Source: Alcaligenaceae bacterium (GTDB taxonomy: Bacteria; Pseudomonadota; Gammaproteobacteria; Burkholderiales; Burkholderiaceae_B). Taken from it: 15,041 bases of DNA. Shown piece after piece: positions 6,001 to 12,112 of the stretch (positions within the stretch are counted from its first letter, which is position 1; the number at the start of each line of letters is the position of its first letter). The stretch is taken from the NCBI GenBank assembly GCA_947380655.1, contig CANCRX010000072.1:1-15041 (forward strand), read 5' to 3'. The notes beneath the pieces were generated by a model. The model saw only the letters and a list, made by a program, of their open reading frames with translations, was not told the origin of the DNA and searched no databases. The position numbers and the translations under genes were made by a program.

Positions 6001-8487
6001 TCCTCGTCAATTCAAGACTTTACGGATACTGCAGCGCTCGTTCAATGCATGGACCTGGTAATCAGCGTTGACACGAGCGTGGCGCACTTAAGCGCCGCAC
6101 TAGGTAAGCAAACGTGGATCTTCCTGTCGTTCATTAAAGACTGGCGCTGGATGCTTGATCGCAGCGATAGCCCTTGGTACGACGCGGTTAAGCTCTATCG
6201 ACAAGACAGAATAGGTGACTGGACAAGTGTATTTGCTCAATTGCAATCTGACTTAGCGTCATTGTTCAGGACTGTTGATTTTGCAATAGATACGCGCAAG
6301 CCAGAAAAATTACTTGATGAAAAAATTCAACGTGCCTTTGGTCATCATCAAAAAAATGAACTCATGCTCGCACGTGCATTGTATGAAGAAATTATTCAAG
6401 CTGAGCCTAAGCATTTTGATGCGCTTCAGTTATTAGCGACGATCGAAGCTCAGACTGGAAACAAAAAAAATGCACTTGCTTTATTTGATCGAGCGCTTGC
6501 GTTGAATCAGAGTAATCCGATCGTCTACTTTAACCATGGCAATGTGCTGGATGATCTTAAAGACTACCGGGCGGCCATCGCGAGCTTTGATCGCGCGATT
6601 ACACTGAAATCTGACTATGCCCAAGCCTATGCAAGTAAAGCAGATAGTCTAAGAGCGGTTGGGGATCTGCAAGAGGCGCTGGCTAGCTATGAGCGTGCGA
6701 TTGCCTTCAATCCCAGAGACGCAAGCCTTCACTTCAAACGTGCAATGCTGTTGAAAAGATTAAATAAAAATGAACTGGCTATTGCGAGTTTTGAGCGCTC
6801 AATCGCACTGAATCCAGGTAATTCCGAGGTCTTTTTTAATCTGGGAATTCTGCAATGTGAGATGCAAAACTATGAAGCATCGCTAAATAGCCATCAGCGA
6901 TCAATTGAACTAAACCCTAGGTATGCAGAGCAGTTTTATAACCACGGATTAGCGCTTCAGTCGCTTCAGCGCATGGAGGAGGCGTTGGCCAGCTATGATC
7001 AGGCGATCAAGCTCAAACCTCAATTGCTGCAAGCATTGCTCAACCGTGGTCATGTCCTTAAGAATCTTAAGCGCTATGTTGCCGCAGTTGAAAGTTACGA
7101 ACAGGTGTTAACGCTCAAGCCAGATTACGACTATTTGCAAGGTATTCAATTACATACCAAAATGTTTCATTGCAATTGGGGTGGGTTGCAACAGCAGATC
7201 GACGCGTTAAATGCCAAAATTTTAAATAAAGATAAAACAATCGCACCGCTACCTTATCTGGCATTGAACGATTCGTTGGCACTGCAGAGCTTGAATGCCA
7301 AGACCTTTGCACAAGCTGAGTACCCGGCGAATTCTGTTTTGGGGTCGATCGCTCATCATTCTTTTGGAGAGCGTATCAGGATAGGCTACTACTCGGCTGA
7401 CTTTCATAATCATGCCACTGCATATTTGATGGCTCAGTTATTTGAATTGCATGACAAGACTCGGTTTGAATTGATCGCTTTTTCCTTCGGCCCTCCCAAT
7501 ACTGACGAGATGAGAGGCCGTCTGATTGCGAGTTTTGAGCAGTTCCTAGAGGTTAATTCGCTATCAGATGCAGAAATCGCCTCGCTATCTCGCGAGAAAG
7601 GCATTGATATTGCCATCGATTTAAAGGGCTATACCGGTCAGGCGCGCCCGGGAATATTTGCATGTCGCGCAGCACCCGTCCAGGTAAGCTATCTCGGCTA
7701 TCCAGGAACAATGGGAGCGGACTACATAGACTACCTGATTGCTGATTCGACGTTGATCCCTGCTCAAAGTCAGCAATACTATGCAGAAAAGATTGTTTAT
7801 ATGCCGCATAGTTACCAAGTCAATGATGCGAAACGAGAAATCTCTCAAGCGCCTCTCACACGTGCCCAGTTTGGACTGCCCGAGCAGGGTTTTGTATTTT
7901 GTTGTTTCAATAATAATTACAAAATTACCCCGGAAATGTTTGATGTCTGGATGCGCATACTCGACCAGGTGCCAGGCAGTGTCTTGTGGTTGCTCGAGGA
8001 TAATCCAGAGGCAGTCGTTAATTTGCGCAAAGAGGCTATGAAAAGAGGTATCAATGATCAACGCCTGATCTTTGCTCCTCGACGGTCCTTGCCTGAGCAT
8101 CTTGCGCGTCATCGTCTGGCTGATCTGTTTCTGGATACGCTCCCGTGTAATGCGCATACGACTGCGAGTGATGCGCTATGGGCGGGCCTCCCTCTGCTGA
8201 CGTGCCTAGGCGAGTCCTTTGCAAGCCGAGTGTCTGCAAGTTTGTTGAATGCGCTTGGTCTGCCAGAACTGATTGTTCGTGATCTGAATGCCTATGAGAA
8301 ACTCGCTGTGAATTTCGCTCTCGATCCCGTTGAATTGTCGATACTCAAGGTCAAGCTATCGCAGAAACTTAACACCTCTCCACTCTTTGATACGCAATTA
8401 TTTACTAGCTGCCTGGAGTCAGCCTATCGTCAAATGATCGAACGGTATCAAGCGGGACTCATGCCGGACCATCTGCATGTCCAGTGA
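3013..8487 (+). CDS. TPR glycosyltransferase with two GT9-like domains and a C-terminal GT41 (OGT/SPINDLY-type) domain
   Basis: An 1824-residue protein in three modules. Module 1: about five TPRs (residues 20-215), then a GT9-like domain (about 217-480) with GEQGFGDSIQFCRY, VGIVWSGS and SVDTSVAHLSAAL. Module 2: about eight TPRs (507-815), then a second GT9-like domain (about 819-1085). Module 3: about seven TPRs (1104-1375), then a GT41 domain (about 1450-1815). The GT41 part matches human OGT motif by motif: GYYSADFHNHATAYLM, with H1467 at the place of the His once proposed as base; GYTGQARPGIFA; NNNYKITP, with K1637 matching the donor-binding Lys; and CNAHTTASDALWAG with H1715. The animal OGT insert before the Lys motif is absent. 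No signal peptide or membrane segment is seen, so it should be cytoplasmic. GT41 enzymes transfer GlcNAc or another sugar to protein Ser/Thr, sometimes Asn; TPRs bind the protein substrate. The donor is unknown. The start lacks a clear Shine-Dalgarno, but the reading frame and TPR onset favour 3013. Confidence 0.9.
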   Translation: MNVSSEKSLQTQGFNQKAELQKARAECEKMLSSNPGVAEAYFRLAILEGKCNELQASLVSYDKAIGHNKAYAEAYSNRGIVLRQLGKLNEALSSYDKALSIRPDFPQALLNRGSVLKELKHFDLALESYNKAIALKPDFFEAHSNLGVLHQDLKQCEQAIASFDRAIALNPAAAELYWNKSLCLLVSGDYEQGFSLYEWRWKRMTFTSPKKNFTQPLWLGVESLKGKTILLYGEQGFGDSIQFCRYAKLVADLGATVIVEAPAALVAVMSGVEGVARVICKDDPLPEFDFQCPLMSLPLAFKTNLNNIPSQTPYLKVDRNKVKQWRAHLGAKKRPRVGIVWSGSPGHENDVNRSMSLAQLVRGLPPNIQYVSLQKEVRKADKATLSRNPQILDFSSRLKDFSDTAALAQCMDLVISVDTSVAHLSAALNIPTWVLVPYIHDWRWLLDRDDSPWYKSVKIFRQQTIGHWDGIFKEVKKELGEKFGNEVLKPPKVPKPVDVQTNEISSLIQLAFSHHNKGEIPQAQALYEKILQIQSEHFDALQLLGAIVAQTPDKEKALELISHALEIDQSNPVVFNNHGNVLNELKRYDEAIQAYQRAISIRPGYTLAHFNLAGVYKTLKQFDQALALYNQVIKLDPDYIDAYVNRGSVLKELNQLEKALEDYDRSISLKPGQPLLHSNRGAALHGLNRLTEALASYDEAIALKPDFAEVLLNRGVVLNDLRQHELARDSYERAIAINPNISEAHSNLGVLLQELGHHLPALASYDRAIELKPDSVEAHWNKALTLLLLGDLENGWPLYEYRWSRAVPSSPIRGFKQPLWLGQESLQGKTILLYGEQGFGDTLQFCRYAKLVAQLGGRVVLEVPRSLVSLLEKLEGVSEIVANGSQLPAFDFQCPMMSLPYAFKTNRNTIPSPGSYLKSDHLKVTRWKALLGEQTKPRIGIVWSGSTAHKNDFNRSLSLDALLPYLPREFQYVSLQKEIRDSDRAVLKSNPQILNFSSSIQDFTDTAALVQCMDLVISVDTSVAHLSAALGKQTWIFLSFIKDWRWMLDRSDSPWYDAVKLYRQDRIGDWTSVFAQLQSDLASLFRTVDFAIDTRKPEKLLDEKIQRAFGHHQKNELMLARALYEEIIQAEPKHFDALQLLATIEAQTGNKKNALALFDRALALNQSNPIVYFNHGNVLDDLKDYRAAIASFDRAITLKSDYAQAYASKADSLRAVGDLQEALASYERAIAFNPRDASLHFKRAMLLKRLNKNELAIASFERSIALNPGNSEVFFNLGILQCEMQNYEASLNSHQRSIELNPRYAEQFYNHGLALQSLQRMEEALASYDQAIKLKPQLLQALLNRGHVLKNLKRYVAAVESYEQVLTLKPDYDYLQGIQLHTKMFHCNWGGLQQQIDALNAKILNKDKTIAPLPYLALNDSLALQSLNAKTFAQAEYPANSVLGSIAHHSFGERIRIGYYSADFHNHATAYLMAQLFELHDKTRFELIAFSFGPPNTDEMRGRLIASFEQFLEVNSLSDAEIASLSREKGIDIAIDLKGYTGQARPGIFACRAAPVQVSYLGYPGTMGADYIDYLIADSTLIPAQSQQYYAEKIVYMPHSYQVNDAKREISQAPLTRAQFGLPEQGFVFCCFNNNYKITPEMFDVWMRILDQVPGSVLWLLEDNPEAVVNLRKEAMKRGINDQRLIFAPRRSLPEHLARHRLADLFLDTLPCNAHTTASDALWAGLPLLTCLGESFASRVSASLLNALGLPELIVRDLNAYEKLAVNFALDPVELSILKVKLSQKLNTSPLFDTQLFTSCLESAYRQMIERYQAGLMPDHLHVQ
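8477..8487 (+). promoter_or_regulatory. 11-bp start/stop overlap coupling the first and second glycosyltransferase genes
   Basis: The sequence ATGTCCAGTGA contains the start ATG of the second gene and the stop TGA of the first, in frames offset by one base. There is no strong Shine-Dalgarno upstream, so the second gene is probably translated by ribosomes finishing the first. The same arrangement recurs at the next junction. Confidence 0.7.
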
Positions 8488-11400
8488 TATCGCTACAAAA
8501 CTCAAACAAGCCTTTGCTCATCACCAGCGGTCTGAGTGGGCGCTCGCGTGTGCGTTGTACGAAGAAATCTTACAAGATGACCCCATGCATTTTGATGCCT
8601 TGCAGTTGTTGGGAACAATTCATGCGCAAAGTGGCAGCAAACAGAGGGCCTTGGAATTATTAACCCAAGCACTGACGATTAATCAGACGAACCCTGTGGT
8701 TTTCATGAATCAAGGTTTTGTCTTGAATGATTTGGGACGTTTTGACGCTGCTGTAGTCAGTTTTGAGGAAGTGCTCAAACTTAATCCGGATTTAGCTGAA
8801 GCACACTTTGGTCGAGCAAATGCTTTGCATGAGCTAGGTGCCTATGAACCAGCCTTGAGTAGTTTTCTTCAGGCAACCAAACTTAATCCCGACTATGCGC
8901 AGGCCTATTTGAATATGGGCGTTTTGCAAAAAGAGATGAATCAGTTGCAAGCGGCTGCGCAGAGTTACGAAAAGGCGATTAAAGCTAAACCTGATTACGC
9001 AGAAGCCTATTGCAATAGAGGGGTTGCGCTTCACGCACTCAAACAATTTCAAGAAGCTTTAGTATGTTTCGACAAGGCGATTGCTCTTAAACCAGACTAT
9101 GAAGAATCCTATTGGAATAAATCTTTAACTTGTCTGATGATTGGAGATTTTGAGCAAGGCTGGTCTCTGTATGAGTCCCGATGGAAGCGAGAATCGTTTA
9201 CTTCAGTTAAACGGGAATTTAATTCGCCTCGCTGGACGGGTGAACAACCCCTCACAGCTAAATCTATTTTGTTATATGGTGAACAAGGGTTGGGGGATAT
9301 TATTCAGTTTTGCCGTTACACGCGCTCCGTTGCTGGCTTGGGTGCGACCGTCGTGTTGGAATTGCCTCAGCCCCTAGTCGAGCTATGTACGGGACTAGAG
9401 GGTGTATCGAAAATCGTAACGTATGGTTTGCCGTTGCCAGAGGTAAATTTTCATTGCCCACTGATGAGTTTACCTACCGCTTTTAAAACAGACCTCAACA
9501 ACATCCCATCGCCTGATGCGTATTTAAAAAGTGACAGCTTAAAAGTGAGTCATTGGAAAGCGCGCTTAGGATTTCAAAATAAGCCAAGAGTGGGGCTGGT
9601 ATGGAGCGGAAATTCAGCACATAAAAACGATATGAATCGAAGTCTTACTCTGGAAGCTTTGTTCTCCTATTTGCCTGAGCAGTTTCAATATGTGAGTCTT
9701 CAGAAAGAGGTTCGTGATGGGGATCTGTCAGCACTACGGAATAGACCGGAAATATTGAATTTCTCCGATCAAATTTCCGATTTTTCTGATACCGCAGCGC
9801 TGGTTGAATGTATGGATCTGGTCATCAGTGTCGATACCAGTGTGGCGCATTTGAGTGCAGCAATGGGTAAGCCCACTTGGATCATGTTGGCTAATATTCA
9901 GGACTGGCGCTGGTTGCTTGATAGGAGTGATAGCCCTTGGTATTCAAAGGTGAAACTCTTTCGACAGGAAAAGATTGGTCAATGGAATGCTGTTTTTGAG
10001 GAACTGCAATTAGCTTTATTCAAGGCATTTCCCTCAGTCTTAAATGGTATTTTCCAAGCAGCTTTGTTATCGCATCAAAAAAATGATTACGACCTTGCCA
10101 GAAGACTTTATCAAAGCATTGTTCGTATTGACCCGGAAAATTTTGAAGTGTTGCAGTTGCTTGGTACGCTTGAGGCGCAAACAGGAAATAAAAATGAAGC
10201 GTTAATTTTTTTGGGCAAGGCGTTAAAGATTAAGCAAGATAATCCAGTGGTTTGGAATAACCATGGCAATGTTTTAAATGAGCTTGGTCGCTATGTGGAG
10301 GCTGCTCAGAGCTATCGCCAAGCAATTGATCTCAAGCCAGACTATGCTCAAGCCTATAACAATCTTGGATTGGCTGTAAAAAAGATAGGTCAATTGCAGC
10401 AGGCGTTGAGCCATTATGATCAAGCGGTTTCTTCTGAGCCTACTTTTGCGCAAGCCTATAACAATCGCGGGATTGTGCTCAAGGAGTTAGGTCGCTTTGA
10501 GGAGGCTCTGAAAAGTTACGAGCAATCTATAGAGATCGAGCCACGATCGGTACAGACCTACATTAACCATGCGCTTTTATTGAAAGCGATGCGCCGACCT
10601 GAGCAGGCGTTGGATAGCCTAAGCCTTTGTCTTGCATTTAATACTCAACATGCCCAATTGTTTTGCGAAATAGGGATTTTGCAGCAAGAGCTTAACCAGA
10701 TCACTGCGGCCATTGAAAGCTATAAAAAAGCACTTTCTTTGAGTCCGTCGCTTGAATATATACCAGGAATTTTGCAACAAGCAAAAATGTATTTATGCGA
10801 CTGGAGCGAGTTTGAGCAGGGTTTGCAAGAACTGAATTTTAAAATAGTCGATGGTCAAAAAGTCACGACTCCTTTCTCTTATCTGTCCCTCAATGATTCT
10901 TTGTCTTTGCAGAAATTGGTCAATGAAGTCTGGACCGCTGATAAATATCCTGAAAAAGATTCATTGGGTCCGGTTGTGCGTGCGTCCCCTTCAGAGAGGA
11001 TCAGATTAGGTTACTACTCCGCCGATTTCCATAATCACGCTACCGCCTATCTCATGGCAGAATTATTCGAGTTGCATGATAAAGAGTGTTTTGAATTGAT
11101 TGCCTTTTCTTTTGGTCCTATTCGTTCGGATTCGATGAGGGCTAGATTGACAAATAGTTTTGATCGATTTATCGAGGTTGGTCATATTCCGGATATTGAG
11201 GTAGCAAAGCTGTCGCGAGAGATGGGTATTGATATTGCAATCGATCTCAAGGGTTATACCGGTGAAGCGCGCCCCGGCATTTTCGCCTATCGAGCGGCAC
11301 CCATCCAGGTCGGCTATATCGGTTATCCCTCAACCATGGCGGCAGACTATATGGATTATCTGATTGCCGATCACGTTCTGGTTCCCGAGGCGAGTCAGCG

Positions 11401-12112
11401 ATATTATGCGGAAAAGATTGTCTACATGCCACATAGTTATCAGGTCAATGACGGGAGTCGGCAAATAGCAACGACAACCTATACACGCTCGCAATTAGGT
11501 TTGCCTGAGAAAGGATTTGTATATTGCTGCTTTAATAATAATTACAAAATTACGCCCAAGGGATTTGATGGTTGGATGCGTATCCTGAATCAGGTGGCGG
11601 GTAGTGTTTTATGGTTGCTTGAGGATAACCCCGAGGCAGCAAAAAATCTACGCAAGGAGGCACGAGCGCGGGGCATTGATCCTGATCGTTTGATCTTTGC
11701 TCCGAGGATGTCGCTACCAGAACATCTTGCCCGTCATCGATTAGCAGACTTGTTTTTGGATACGCTACCTTGTAACGCGCATACAACAGCCAGCGATGCA
11801 TTATGGGCAGGACTGCCTGTGCTGACGTGCCCAGGCGAGTCATTTGCTAGTCGGGTGGCCGCAAGCTTGGTTCATGCCGTCGGACTTCCCGAACTCATCA
11901 CACGGGACCAGGCTGATTACGAGGGCCAAGCAGTTAAGTTTGCTCAAAATCCAGAAAAGTTAGCAGCAGTCAAAATAAGGCTGGAGCAGAATCGTCTGAG
12001 CTCGCCGTTATTTGATACAAAGCAGTTTACGTGTCATATTGAGTCTGCCTATTTAGCAATGATCGATCGTTATCGAGCTCAAGAGACTGCGGATCATATT
12101 TATGTCCATTGA
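8477..12112 (+). CDS. TPR glycosyltransferase with one GT9-like domain and a C-terminal GT41 (OGT/SPINDLY-type) domain
   Basis: A 1211-residue paralogue of the preceding protein with two modules. It opens at once with the cap sequence QAFAHHQRSEW (11-21) and HFDALQLLG, then about six TPRs, then a GT9-like domain (about 252-510) with GEQGLGDIIQFCRY and SVDTSVAHLSAAM. A second cap begins near residue 524, then about six TPRs, a pre-catalytic segment with MYLCDW, and the GT41 domain (about 840-1205). Its key residues are intact: H854 in GYYSADFHNHATAYLM, K1024 in NNNYKITP and H1102 in CNAHTTASDALWAG. The C-terminus (ETADHIYVH) resembles that of the first protein (LMPDHLHVQ). It lacks the extra GT9-like module of the first gene. 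It should be a cytoplasmic protein glycosyltransferase working with, or on substrates related to, its neighbours. Start chosen at 8477 because the cap follows directly and the ATG overlaps the upstream stop. Confidence 0.9.
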   Translation: MSSDIATKLKQAFAHHQRSEWALACALYEEILQDDPMHFDALQLLGTIHAQSGSKQRALELLTQALTINQTNPVVFMNQGFVLNDLGRFDAAVVSFEEVLKLNPDLAEAHFGRANALHELGAYEPALSSFLQATKLNPDYAQAYLNMGVLQKEMNQLQAAAQSYEKAIKAKPDYAEAYCNRGVALHALKQFQEALVCFDKAIALKPDYEESYWNKSLTCLMIGDFEQGWSLYESRWKRESFTSVKREFNSPRWTGEQPLTAKSILLYGEQGLGDIIQFCRYTRSVAGLGATVVLELPQPLVELCTGLEGVSKIVTYGLPLPEVNFHCPLMSLPTAFKTDLNNIPSPDAYLKSDSLKVSHWKARLGFQNKPRVGLVWSGNSAHKNDMNRSLTLEALFSYLPEQFQYVSLQKEVRDGDLSALRNRPEILNFSDQISDFSDTAALVECMDLVISVDTSVAHLSAAMGKPTWIMLANIQDWRWLLDRSDSPWYSKVKLFRQEKIGQWNAVFEELQLALFKAFPSVLNGIFQAALLSHQKNDYDLARRLYQSIVRIDPENFEVLQLLGTLEAQTGNKNEALIFLGKALKIKQDNPVVWNNHGNVLNELGRYVEAAQSYRQAIDLKPDYAQAYNNLGLAVKKIGQLQQALSHYDQAVSSEPTFAQAYNNRGIVLKELGRFEEALKSYEQSIEIEPRSVQTYINHALLLKAMRRPEQALDSLSLCLAFNTQHAQLFCEIGILQQELNQITAAIESYKKALSLSPSLEYIPGILQQAKMYLCDWSEFEQGLQELNFKIVDGQKVTTPFSYLSLNDSLSLQKLVNEVWTADKYPEKDSLGPVVRASPSERIRLGYYSADFHNHATAYLMAELFELHDKECFELIAFSFGPIRSDSMRARLTNSFDRFIEVGHIPDIEVAKLSREMGIDIAIDLKGYTGEARPGIFAYRAAPIQVGYIGYPSTMAADYMDYLIADHVLVPEASQRYYAEKIVYMPHSYQVNDGSRQIATTTYTRSQLGLPEKGFVYCCFNNNYKITPKGFDGWMRILNQVAGSVLWLLEDNPEAAKNLRKEARARGIDPDRLIFAPRMSLPEHLARHRLADLFLDTLPCNAHTTASDALWAGLPVLTCPGESFASRVAASLVHAVGLPELITRDQADYEGQAVKFAQNPEKLAAVKIRLEQNRLSSPLFDTKQFTCHIESAYLAMIDRYRAQETADHIYVH
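12102..12112 (+). promoter_or_regulatory. 11-bp start/stop overlap coupling the second and third glycosyltransferase genes
   Basis: ATGTCCATTGA holds the start of the third gene and the stop of the second. It differs from the first junction by one base and has the same 11-bp overlap and frame offset, which supports translational coupling and origin by duplication of a whole gene unit. Confidence 0.7.

Noticed and set aside
7621..8157. 178-residue minus-strand frame inside the first glycosyltransferase gene
   Set aside because: It lies opposite the highly conserved GT41 domain and has no recognisable family motif; it is a shadow of the real coding strand.
8470..8490. Possible programmed frameshift fusing the first and second genes
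   Set aside because: No slippery heptamer or downstream structure is evident, the overlap has a good ATG, and the first protein ends with a C-terminus matching other GT41 enzymes.
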